Shown here: positions 32,518 to 39,801 of the stretch, one piece after another
Numbering within the stretch: position 1 is the first letter of the stretch
Layout: each line of letters begins with the position of its first letter
NCBI GenBank assembly: GCA_963663775.1
Contig: OY760624.1
Location: 2,170,001 to 2,234,000 of the forward strand
Direction: 5' to 3'
DNA from: G963663775 sp963663775
GTDB lineage: Bacteria; Bacillota; Clostridia; Oscillospirales; Butyricicoccaceae
Length of the DNA stretch: 64,000 bases
Position numbers and translations under genes: made by a program
Notes under the pieces: model-generated
Databases searched by the model: none
What the model was told of the DNA's origin: nothing
Seen by the model: only the letters and a program-made list of their open reading frames with translations

Positions 32518-34194
32518 ATGACTGCGAGAAGAACAATCTTGGTTGTCGACGATAACTCAGTCAATCGAACGATATTGTGCAAAATACTTTCCACGCAATA
32601 TACGGTCATACAGGCTGAAAACGGGAAACAGGCGTTGGAAATATTGGAGAATAAGCAGGAAAATATTTCAGCGGTTCTTTTGGATTTGATAATGCCTGTT
32701 ATGGATGGATATGAATTTTTGAAAAAAAAGCAAAACAATTCGTTGATTTCCAATATTCCTGTGATTGTAACGACACAAAAAGAAGGCACCGATGAAGAAA
32801 TTGAGGTTTTGTCACGTGGTGCATCAGACTTTTTGACAAAACCCTATAATGCGGCAATCATCCAGCACCGGTTGGCGAATTTGATTAAACTGCGTGAAAC
32901 GGTTTCGTTCGTTTATGCGGTGGAACGAGATATATTGACCGGATTATATAATAAGGAAGCCTTTTATGAGCATGTAGGAGCAGCTATTCGCAATAACGCC
33001 GCAGAGTATGATTTGATATGCATGGACATTGAAAACTTTAAGCTTATCAATGATATGTACGGCGAAGCGGAAGGCGACAAATTACTGCTGCATATTGCAG
33101 AATTTTTGTGTGATATCACCAATCCAGAAACTAGCTTTTTGTCCAGACTATTTGGCGATGTATTTGCGGTGATTGTGCCAAGACAATCGGAATATCAGAC
33201 CAATTTCATCGATTTGATTCGTTCAGAGCTGAAAAACTATCCATTGAGTTTTCATGTGGTTATGCGGTTTGGCATTTATGAGATTGATGATAAATCCTTA
33301 TCGGTTCGTGCCATTTGTGATCGCGCACGTTTGGCGATTCAGTCTATCAAAGGGAAATATGGAAAATATTGTGCATATTATGATGATAAACTGCGAAAAC
33401 AACTCCTGTTAGAGCAAAAGATTTCCGGTGAAATGAAAGAAGCCCTGCTGGGGAATCAATTTCATGTGTATTTCCAGCCAAAATATTCATTGGAAACCGA
33501 AGAAATGATTGGAGCGGAAGCGTTGGTGCGCTGGGAACATCCCACGAATGGATTTATGCCGCCAGATAAATTTATTCCATTGTTTGAGAAAAACGGTTTC
33601 ATCACAGAAATGGATATTTATGTGTGGGAGAAAGCCTGCCAGATGCTGCGAAAATGGATTGATATGGGATTGGAGCCGATTCCCGTTTCGGTCAATGTAT
33701 CTCGTGTGGATATTTATAATCCAAAATTACCGGAGATTTTATGTGGTATCGTTCAAAAATATGGCTTGGAGCCGCAAAGTTTGCATTTGGAAATTACAGA
33801 AACGGCGTATACAGAGAGTCCGCAGCAATTGATTCAAATGGTTTCAGATTTGAAATCCAGAGAATTTGTGATTGAAATGGATGATTTCGGCAGTGGGTAT
33901 TCCTCGCTCAATATGCTCAATGAAGTGCCCGTGGATTTGCTGAAATTGGATATGCGATTTCTACAAAACAACACAACAGAAAATCGCTCGAATAGTATCA
34001 TCAATTTTGTCATTCGATTAGCAGAGGGATTGAAATTGTCTGTGATAGCAGAGGGCATTGAAACCAAGGAAGATTTTTCGTTCTTGCAGTCGATGGGCTG
34101 TACGTTTGGACAGGGATATTACTTTGCAAAACCTTTGTCGCAGGTTGATTTTGAAAAATTATTGGCAGAGAGAATGCAAGAATCCGTCACATAA
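32518..34194 (+). CDS. Response regulator with degenerate GGDEF and intact EAL domain
   Basis: This 558-residue protein has an N-terminal receiver domain (1-120; Asp11/Asp12, phospho-acceptor Asp56, conserved KPYNA), a GGDEF domain (~135-290) and an EAL domain (~305-550). The GGDEF active site reads LFGDVF, so cyclase activity is unlikely. The EAL domain keeps EALVRW, NVSRVDI, ITETAYTES, DDFGSGYSSL and IAEGIET, so c-di-GMP hydrolysis is likely. No histidine kinase is adjacent. An AT-rich stretch precedes the gene. Confidence 0.92.
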   Translation: MTARRTILVVDDNSVNRTILCKILSTQYTVIQAENGKQALEILENKQENISAVLLDLIMPVMDGYEFLKKKQNNSLISNIPVIVTTQKEGTDEEIEVLSRGASDFLTKPYNAAIIQHRLANLIKLRETVSFVYAVERDILTGLYNKEAFYEHVGAAIRNNAAEYDLICMDIENFKLINDMYGEAEGDKLLLHIAEFLCDITNPETSFLSRLFGDVFAVIVPRQSEYQTNFIDLIRSELKNYPLSFHVVMRFGIYEIDDKSLSVRAICDRARLAIQSIKGKYGKYCAYYDDKLRKQLLLEQKISGEMKEALLGNQFHVYFQPKYSLETEEMIGAEALVRWEHPTNGFMPPDKFIPLFEKNGFITEMDIYVWEKACQMLRKWIDMGLEPIPVSVNVSRVDIYNPKLPEILCGIVQKYGLEPQSLHLEITETAYTESPQQLIQMVSDLKSREFVIEMDDFGSGYSSLNMLNEVPVDLLKLDMRFLQNNTTENRSNSIINFVIRLAEGLKLSVIAEGIETKEDFSFLQSMGCTFGQGYYFAKPLSQVDFEKLLAERMQESVT

Positions 34195-34201
34195 TAAAAA
34201 T

Positions 34202-34240
34202 AAAAATGCTATGCGAGAAAAAATCTTGCATAGCATTTTT
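34202..34240. terminator. Bidirectional terminator between the EAL gene and murD
   Basis: AAAAATGCTATGC pairs with GCATAGCATTTTT around a loop extended by AGA/TCT pairing. A/T tracts on both sides suit termination of the two convergent genes. Confidence 0.85.
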
Positions 34241-34271
34241 ATGTAAAAAAAGAGGTTGTAATTTGGCGGCG

Positions 34272-35639
34272 TTACAAGGCATTGACGAGCTGCGTAAAAT
34301 ATTCACCACGTTCTTCAAAATTTTTGTAACAGTCAAACGATGCACTGGCGGGACTCATGATGACCACATCGCCCGCAGTGGCAATGGATGCCGCTTTTTG
34401 CACGGCTTCGGCGAGGTTCGGCAAATGATGAACCGTGGGTTTTTCTGCCGCTGTGGCAGCCTCTACGCTCTTGTGGATTTTGTCAGCCGTAGCGCCTGTT
34501 AAGAGCAGGTTTTTTACATGCTGGCAGATGGGCTCACCCAATACATCATAGGGGATGTGTTTATCATAACCGCCAGCAATTAAAATCACTTTGTTGGGGA
34601 AGGATAGTAGGCCTGCAATCGTGCGTGTAGGGCTGGAGGCAATCGAGTCGTTATAATAACGAACACCATCTTTTTCGCGGATGAACGCAATGCGATGCGG
34701 CACCCCTTGGAAGCTGCGGGCAACCGCACAAATGTCTTCGTCAGAGCAAAGCCCCTGTACAATCGCAGACGCCATTAAGAGATTTGCAATATTATGTGCA
34801 CCGGGAATGCAAATTTCACTTGCTGGCAGCAATGTACGAGCATGACCGCTCTCGGAAAGGTACAGCACGCCATTGGACAAATATGCACCGTCATCTACCG
34901 GATGCTGCATGGAGCAATATGCCACCTTGCTTTCGGGATGACGAGGAAGGGTTTGAGAAACCGCATCGTCTGCGTTGAAAATCAATCGTTCTCCTGCTAA
35001 TTGATGCTGATATATATGGGTTTTGGATGTGACATACTCTTCGAAATCTTTGTGGTAATCCAAATGGTTCGGGCTAATATTGGTAATTGCTGCAATGGAA
35101 GGGCTGTGTGGGAAATCCATCAGCTGAAAAGACGATAATTCTACAATGGCGATATCCTGAGGTTGCATATCATGCACACGTGGCAGCAGAGGAGCACCTA
35201 TATTGCCGCCAAGATGGCAGCGATGCCCTGCATGCCGCAAGATTTCATGCACCAATGTAGTGGTAGTGGTTTTGCCATCCGAACCGGTGATGCCGATGAT
35301 TTTACAAGGGCATACAGCGAAAAACAACTCCATTTCACTGGTGATGACCGCTCCCTGGGCACGTGCTGTCTGCAAAAAGCGTGGATGCAGGCCGGGTGTG
35401 CGAAAAATCACATCTGCATGCAGCTGTTCTAGATATTGCTCGCCAAGCACAAGCTGTACACCGAGCTGCAAGAGTGCTTGATACTGGTCGCCGAGCTTTT
35501 CGGCACTTTTTTTGTCATAGACGGTGACAGAAATGTCAGCATTTCGCAGCAATTCAATCAATGGCATATTGCTGATGCCTGCGCCAATTACAGCCACCTG
35601 TTTGTTTTTGATGTTTTGTAAATATTTCTGTAAAGTCAT
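34272..35639 (-). CDS. murD: UDP-N-acetylmuramoylalanine--D-glutamate ligase MurD
   Basis: MurD adds D-glutamate to UDP-MurNAc-L-Ala. The 455-residue protein has an N-terminal UDP-binding fold (VAVIGAGISNMPL), the ATP loop GITGSDGKTTTTT, VELSSFQLMD and ISPNHLDYHKDFEEY in the central domain, and YNDSIASSPTRT in the C-terminal part. ATG at 35639 follows AGGGGG; the frame further upstream is not needed. It stands alone here, outside the usual dcw cluster, on the minus strand. Confidence 0.95.
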   Translation of the reverse strand: MTLQKYLQNIKNKQVAVIGAGISNMPLIELLRNADISVTVYDKKSAEKLGDQYQALLQLGVQLVLGEQYLEQLHADVIFRTPGLHPRFLQTARAQGAVITSEMELFFAVCPCKIIGITGSDGKTTTTTLVHEILRHAGHRCHLGGNIGAPLLPRVHDMQPQDIAIVELSSFQLMDFPHSPSIAAITNISPNHLDYHKDFEEYVTSKTHIYQHQLAGERLIFNADDAVSQTLPRHPESKVAYCSMQHPVDDGAYLSNGVLYLSESGHARTLLPASEICIPGAHNIANLLMASAIVQGLCSDEDICAVARSFQGVPHRIAFIREKDGVRYYNDSIASSPTRTIAGLLSFPNKVILIAGGYDKHIPYDVLGEPICQHVKNLLLTGATADKIHKSVEAATAAEKPTVHHLPNLAEAVQKAASIATAGDVVIMSPASASFDCYKNFEERGEYFTQLVNAL

Positions 35640-35712
35640 TTGGAAGCCCCCTGAGCCAATCATTTCTTTCCTAATTCTACACGTTTTTTTTTGTTTTTTC
35701 AAGCGATTTTAT

Positions 35713-35741
35713 TTGACAAAACACTTTTTTTACGGCATAAT
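35713..35741 (+). promoter_or_regulatory. rnpB promoter
   Basis: TTGACA (35713-35718) and CATAAT (35736-35741) are 17 bases apart. The start expected about eight bases later coincides with the 5' end of RNase P RNA at 35750. Confidence 0.85.
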
Positions 35742-35749
35742 AATAAAAT

Positions 35750-36083
35750 GAGTATTTCAGACGGTCGCGTGTCATAGTGATATGGCATGAGGAAAGTCCG
35801 GGCTGCACAGGGCAAGAATAGCAGATAACGTCTGCCGGGGGTGACCCTAGGAAAAGTGCAACAGAGAGATACCGCCGATTTTTAGAATCGGTAAGGGTGG
35901 AAAGGCGAGGTAAGAGCTCACCATTTCCTATGGTAACATAGGAAATCTGTAAACTCTATTCGCAGCAACATCGACGGGAACTATGACTGACCCGGTCGTT
36001 CCGAAGGATGGCTTGAGGCGTTTGGCGACAAGCGTCCCAGATAGATGATCGTTCGATACAGAACCCGGCTTATAGAAATACTC
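35750..36083 (+). ncRNA. rnpB: RNase P RNA (M1 RNA)
   Basis: This is the catalytic RNA of RNase P, which trims the 5' ends of tRNA precursors. Conserved elements are present in order: GAGGAAAGTCCGGGC, AGTGCAACAGAGAGATACCGCC, GGTAAGGGTGGAAAGG and ACAGAACCCGGCTTATAG. The outer helix P1 is formed by GAGTATTTC (35750-35758) and GAAATACTC (36075-36083), which fixes the boundaries. It has its own promoter and terminator. Confidence 0.97.
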
Positions 36084-36096
36084 ATACCATGAAACG

Positions 36097-36127
36097 AGCC
36101 GTCTTTTCTTCGGAAAGGGCGGTTTTT
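36097..36127 (+). terminator. rnpB terminator
   Basis: GCCGTCTTTTC and GAAAGGGCGG pair around a TTCG tetraloop and are followed by five T residues, 13 bases after the end of RNase P RNA. Confidence 0.85.
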
Positions 36128-36210
36128 GATTATTCATGCAAAGAAAAAGTTCTGCTGTGAAAATGCTTGGTGTTTACGTATAGCGAAATGGATGATTCTA
36201 AACCACAATA

Positions 36211-36256
36211 AAACAGGTGTCCTTCCGGTTTTATGCGGGAGAACACCTGTTTTTTT
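36211..36256. terminator. Hairpin terminator downstream of the SMR gene
   Basis: AAACAGGTGT pairs with ACACCTGTTT, with further pairing of CCG/CGG nearer the loop. T tracts exist on both strands (seven T on the plus strand, TTTTATT on the minus strand). On the minus strand it lies ~65 bases beyond the SMR stop. The 36128-36210 stretch between it and the rnpB terminator shows no gene. Confidence 0.7.
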
Positions 36257-36321
36257 ATGCTTTCTTTTTGCCGCCATGAAAAATATCTTGCAATGTTTCC
36301 GGTTATATGGACGCTTTCCCG

Positions 36322-36648
36322 TTACGAATGGCCTACACCGCTCAAATTAAGCCCTATAACCCCTAGTACAATTAAAAATATAGACGTTATTTTCATTACA
36401 CTTACACTTTCATGGAATAACATTATGCCTATCGCTGCCATGATAGTAGTACCAGCGGCTCCCCATATGGCATAAGCTATTCCCAAATCAATCTTTTTTA
36501 GTGCCATAGACAAGAACGTAAAGCATATCAAGTACCCTACAATAGTACCGATACTTGGAATCAACTTGCTAAATCCCTCTGACAGTTTCATTGCGGTAGT
36601 CGCTACAATCTCAAATAGAATTGCCAAAATTAAGTAAAGCCATTGCAT
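36322..36648 (-). CDS. Small multidrug resistance (SMR) efflux protein, Qac/EmrE type
   Basis: This 108-residue protein has four transmembrane helices and the essential glutamate in the first one (ILFEIVATTAMKLSEGF). Other family marks are AYAIWGAAGTTIMA and the last helix FLIVLGVIGLNL. The EIVATTAMK pattern points to the drug-exporting Qac subtype rather than the guanidine exporter Gdx. It exchanges cationic compounds for protons. The gene is more AT-rich than its neighbours and has its own promoter, so recent acquisition is possible. It is flanked by two similar hairpins (see findings). Confidence 0.9.
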   Translation of the reverse strand: MQWLYLILAILFEIVATTAMKLSEGFSKLIPSIGTIVGYLICFTFLSMALKKIDLGIAYAIWGAAGTTIMAAIGIMLFHESVSVMKITSIFLIVLGVIGLNLSGVGHS

Positions 36649-36700
36649 ATAAAATCCTTCTTACTTAAAAATTTAATGCGTCCTAAATAGAACCCATCAA

Positions 36701-36729
36701 ATTTTAACCCATTCCCTTTTAACTGTCAA
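36701..36729 (-). promoter_or_regulatory. SMR gene promoter
   Basis: On the minus strand, TTGACA and TAAAAT are 17 bases apart, with the SMR ATG about 50 bases downstream behind AAGGA. Confidence 0.75.
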
Positions 36730-36802
36730 GAACCGTGAGCAACATTGCAACTGCATACAGAAAGTGATGCTCTGTCTGATAAAAATATGCATGCCATGAA
36801 AT

Positions 36803-36835
36803 GAACCGCTGCTTCCTTGGAAACAGCGGTTTTTC
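36803..36835. terminator. Hairpin terminator between the SMR and alcohol dehydrogenase genes
   Basis: AACCGCTG pairs with CAGCGGTT around a 12-base loop and is followed by TTTTT on the plus strand. On the minus strand it lies ~50 bases past the alcohol dehydrogenase stop, so it may end that transcript, although the minus-strand T tract is weak. Confidence 0.6.
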
Positions 36836-36886
36836 ATGGTAAAAAGAATCAAATAACGGTTGCTTCTTAATGTTGTACAGGCGTTC

Positions 36887-38056
36887 TCAGAAGGTTACGT
36901 CCTGACCATAATATGCACAGGTAAGCACCTTGAGCATCTCCTCTGCATTGATTGGGCGTGGGTTAGAGCCAGTACAGGGGTCTTTCACTGCATTTTCTGC
37001 AATGGATTGGCAATTTGCTTTGAAATCTTCCTCGCTGACACCGTTCTCACGATAGGTCGGCTGAATCTCCAATTTTGCATTGAGGGCACGCACAGCTTCG
37101 ACAAGCGACATGGTCAGCTGCTTATCCGTATTACCTGACAGACCTAGATAGCGTGCAATCTGTGCATAGCGTTCCATACAGGTGCGTGCATTAAACTGAA
37201 TGACATATGGCAGTAGGATGGCGTTACAGCAGCCATGGGGGAGGTGGAACATAGCCCCTGTTTTATGTGCTAAGCTGTGCGCAATGCCCAACAGTGCATT
37301 GGAAAACGCCATGCCCGCCATACACTGGGCAATATGCATTTTACCGCGTGCATCGGTATCTCCATGGTAGGAATCATAAAGGCTGTCAAAAATGTCGGAA
37401 ATCGCTTTGAGTGCCAGTGCGTCCGAAAAATCGGAACGAGCGGTTGCCACATAGGCTTCAATGGAGTGGGTCAATGCGTCGACACCGGTGTGCGCAGTCA
37501 ATGTTTTTGGCATTGCAAGCGGAATGTCCGTATCTAAAACCGCAATATCCGGTGTGATTTCAAAATCGGCAAGTGGGTACTTGATGTTGGTGGCATAGTC
37601 GGTGATGACAGAGAATGCGGTGACCTCGGATGCAGTGCCACTTGTAGAAGGAATGGCAACAAAAATTGCCTTAGTGCGCAGCTTTGGCATGGTAAACGGG
37701 GTTTTAATGTCATCAAAGGTTTTATCAGGATATTCATAGAATACCCACATTGCTTTTGCGGCATCCATGGGCGAGCCGCCGCCGATAGACACAATGACGT
37801 CTGGCTGAAAATCCTGCATGGCTTTTGCGCCGTCGAATACACGTTCGATAGATGGGTCCGGCTCGACGCCCTCATAGATTTTCGTTTCCAGACCAGCATC
37901 CTGCAGCACGTGTTCCAGCTTATCTAAAAAGCCGGTTCTGCGCATGGATTGCCCACCGGTTACAATAAAAGCCTTTTTATGACCCTTTAGGTTTTGCAAT
38001 TCCTGAATTGCGCCGGAACCAAAATAAATATCACGGGGTAAAGTAAAGCGTGCCAT
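36887..38056 (-). CDS. Iron-containing alcohol dehydrogenase
   Basis: This 389-residue group III alcohol dehydrogenase has the nucleotide-binding GGGSPMDAAKAMW and the metal ligands in GVDALTHSIEAY and HSLAHKTGAMFHLPHG. It resembles clostridial butanol/1,3-propanediol-type enzymes that reduce aldehydes with NAD(P)H. GAGGAGG precedes the ATG. It is 266 bases downstream of the cyclase-family gene; no other pathway gene is close, so the substrate is open. Confidence 0.92.
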   Translation of the reverse strand: MARFTLPRDIYFGSGAIQELQNLKGHKKAFIVTGGQSMRRTGFLDKLEHVLQDAGLETKIYEGVEPDPSIERVFDGAKAMQDFQPDVIVSIGGGSPMDAAKAMWVFYEYPDKTFDDIKTPFTMPKLRTKAIFVAIPSTSGTASEVTAFSVITDYATNIKYPLADFEITPDIAVLDTDIPLAMPKTLTAHTGVDALTHSIEAYVATARSDFSDALALKAISDIFDSLYDSYHGDTDARGKMHIAQCMAGMAFSNALLGIAHSLAHKTGAMFHLPHGCCNAILLPYVIQFNARTCMERYAQIARYLGLSGNTDKQLTMSLVEAVRALNAKLEIQPTYRENGVSEEDFKANCQSIAENAVKDPCTGSNPRPINAEEMLKVLTCAYYGQDVTF

Positions 38057-38322
38057 TATGAAATCCTCCTCAATCGATGAATAAAATCACAGTAGTAGAA
38101 CCTTCGTGCACATATAGAGGGCGGAAACATGGTCACAGCTCCAGCCGTTTGTATGTATTCAGGATAGGTTCTTGTAAAAAGTCCTCTGTTGAAAATCTTA
38201 CCATATGCTTGCCGGATGCACAATGGATAAATTGTAAATTTTTCGGGTTCGGCATTGTGCAAAAGCCAAATATTGCAGTGGGTTTATGGGCAATTTGCTG
38301 AAAAAGCAAGATGGGTGTGGTT

Positions 38323-38982
38323 TTATAGAGATTCTGGCATTTCTAAGATGGCAATTGCCCGAATGGGAGAACCGTCCGCATCGATATGCTTTAGCGGCAG
38401 GGCACAAAAAGTAAACAAGGCATCCCCCAACAAATGCAGATTCTTTAAATTTTCAATGACAACGATTTCGCTGGTTTGGAACAATTTTTTATGCAGGGTT
38501 AGGTTGGTGTCTGCGATGGGGTCTAGCCCAATGGTATCCAATCCGATTCCTTTTTTATGGCTGGCAATGAGATAGTCGGCTACTTCTGCATCAATGCAGG
38601 GATACGCTCCAAAATATCTTTCCGTGCCCCAATATTGTGCCCAACCTGTATGGAAAAGCAGGAAGTCGGCCGTATCGGCAGCCGTACGGTGGCGGTTGAT
38701 ATAGTCCATGGTGATGGACTGTCCTTCGTGCAAGTCGGCGCAATGGATTACCAATGCCGTCCCAACAAATTGTGAAACGGGGAACTGGTCAAGCGTTGTT
38801 CGGTCGGCGAACAGATGTGCAGGCGGGTCCATATGCGTGCCCGTGTGGGTGTACATAGTGAGAAGCGTTTCTTTGAATCCATCCACTGCATAGGAGTTGG
38901 CAGGCGTGAATGTAGGACCAACTGTGCCAGGATATACCGGCATGTCAGCGGAGATGGTATGGGTTAAATCGATAATATGCAT
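38323..38982 (-). CDS. Cyclase family protein (kynurenine formamidase-like metal hydrolase)
   Basis: The 219-residue protein carries the cyclase-family metal motif HTGTHMDPPAH near residue 46, with DLTHTISADMPVYPG at the N-terminus and IGLDTIGLDP further on. Members include arylformamidase KynB and isatin hydrolase. No tryptophan catabolic gene is nearby, so it is best named by family. A good promoter lies upstream (39043-39071). Confidence 0.88.
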   Translation of the reverse strand: MHIIDLTHTISADMPVYPGTVGPTFTPANSYAVDGFKETLLTMYTHTGTHMDPPAHLFADRTTLDQFPVSQFVGTALVIHCADLHEGQSITMDYINRHRTAADTADFLLFHTGWAQYWGTERYFGAYPCIDAEVADYLIASHKKGIGLDTIGLDPIADTNLTLHKKLFQTSEIVVIENLKNLHLLGDALFTFCALPLKHIDADGSPIRAIAILEMPESL

Positions 38983-39042
38983 GGTTGATACTCCGTATTC
39001 TTTTGAAATGGTGCGGATAGAGATTGCTGTGTAGATGCTTCT

Positions 39043-39071
39043 ATTGTATCAGCATTGCGGCGTTTGTTCAA
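39043..39071 (-). promoter_or_regulatory. Promoter of the cyclase family gene
   Basis: On the minus strand, TTGAAC and TACAAT are 17 bases apart, about 60 bases before the start codon. Confidence 0.65.
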
Positions 39072-39107
39072 TGCTCTTCCCGTCCGCCAATGTGCGGTGT
39101 AAGACAG

Positions 39108-39146
39108 AAAAAAGAACCCCTATCGCAATGTGCAACAGGAGTTCTT
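39108..39146 (-). terminator. Terminator of the three-mini-ORF unit
   Basis: On the minus strand, AAGAACTCCT pairs with AGGGGTTCTT and is followed by six T residues. It lies 44 bases past the stop of the third mini-ORF and 37 bases before the cyclase promoter, so it separates the two units. Confidence 0.8.
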
Positions 39147-39189
39147 ATCGTTGAGAGTGCTCAATCTTCATATTTGGGATACCATCCAT

Positions 39190-39279
39190 TTACTTTGCTT
39201 TGTATCGGCAGGGGAGGCAGTTTGCTTTTAGTTCCAGCTCACGTGCTTTTACAAGACCCTTTAAAAATTTTCCTAACAT
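39190..39279 (-). CDS. Small protein 3 of a tandem family (29 aa, LVxAREhEL motif)
   Basis: ATG at 39279 follows AAAAAGGAG at a good distance and opens a 29-codon frame. The peptide has a hydrophobic-basic start (MLGKFLKG), the shared LVKARELEL and a CLPC pair near the end with a basic tail. It is the last of three consecutive ORFs with the same core. I do not recognise the family. Coding is supported by three independent ribosome sites, three frames of similar length and conservation of the peptide core rather than of the DNA. Confidence 0.7.
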   Translation of the reverse strand: MLGKFLKGLVKARELELKANCLPCRYKAK

Positions 39280-39315
39280 ATCGCATTGCTCCTTTTTAAA
39301 TGTAGATGTGATTGC

Positions 39316-39411
39316 TTACTTGGAGGAGTGGTTTTGGCAATCCCTTCGGTTGGAACCACGCAGTTCCATCTCACGGGCAATTACCAAACCGTGAAAAAAT
39401 GCTCGAAACAT
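39316..39411 (-). CDS. Small protein 2 of a tandem family (31 aa, LVxAREhEL motif)
   Basis: ATG at 39411 follows GAGGCGAGG and opens a 31-codon frame. It begins MFRAFFHG, then has LVIAREMEL and a polar tail with one cysteine. It lies 36 bases upstream of small protein 3 and 39 bases downstream of small protein 1. The core shares L-V-x-A-R-E-x-E-L with both. Function unknown. Confidence 0.7.
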   Translation of the reverse strand: MFRAFFHGLVIAREMELRGSNRRDCQNHSSK

Positions 39412-39450
39412 AGTACCTCGCCTCTTTCTGTTGGTCTTTTGAAATGCGGA

Positions 39451-39537
39451 TTACTTTCTGTCTGCTGAAATTCTATAACGGCTCAATTCCAGCTCTCTGG
39501 CAGCTACCAGACGGTTAAAATATTCTCGGATTTTCAT
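39451..39537 (-). CDS. Small protein 1 of a tandem family (28 aa, LVxAREhEL motif)
   Basis: ATG at 39537 follows GGGGG at seven bases and opens a 28-codon frame. It begins MKIREYFNR, then has LVAARELEL and a basic tail without cysteine. It is the first ORF of the run. A weak promoter, TTAACA-17-TAGCAT on the minus strand (39594-39622), lies about 55 bases upstream. Function unknown. Confidence 0.7.
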   Translation of the reverse strand: MKIREYFNRLVAARELELSRYRISADRK

Positions 39538-39593
39538 TTTGTCTGCCCCCTTTCGTTTCTTTCTGTGTTTATCATACGCTCGATGGGAGTAAA

Positions 39594-39622
39594 ATGCTAG
39601 TGGCGTTATTTATGAATGTTAA
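39594..39622 (-). promoter_or_regulatory. Candidate promoter of the three-mini-ORF unit
   Basis: On the minus strand, TTAACA and TAGCAT are 17 bases apart. The match is only fair. The 39623-39740 interval is very AT-rich with two plus-strand TATAAT strings that lack -35 boxes; no gene is seen in it. Confidence 0.4.
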
Positions 39623-39742
39623 ACAGAAAAATGAAATTAAAATTGTATATAATAAACAAAAGATGGTGTAAAAATTGAATATAATAGCCAAATACAAAGT
39701 GATTAGAACAGCATGATGACGAATAAGTTAGAAGGAGATAAC

Positions 39743-39780
39743 AAAAAAGCACAGCCTAGTGATGCAAGGCTGTGCTTTTT
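39743..39780. terminator. Bidirectional terminator downstream of the PAS-GGDEF-EAL gene
   Basis: AAAAGCACAGCCT pairs with AGGCTGTGCTTTT around an eight-base loop, with six or seven T on each strand. It lies ~20 bases past the stop of the minus-strand gene. Confidence 0.85.
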
Positions 39781-39801
39781 TGTGTTGATAAATGCAGGTT
39801 C

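Noticed and set aside
36649..36730. Guanidine riboswitch upstream of the SMR gene
   Set aside because: The ~50-base leader is too short and lacks the ykkC core or paired ACGR loops, and the SMR protein is of the Qac rather than the Gdx type.
36860..37138. 92-codon plus-strand ORF antisense to the alcohol dehydrogenase
   Set aside because: It is a shadow of the conserved dehydrogenase gene on the other strand and has no own signals.
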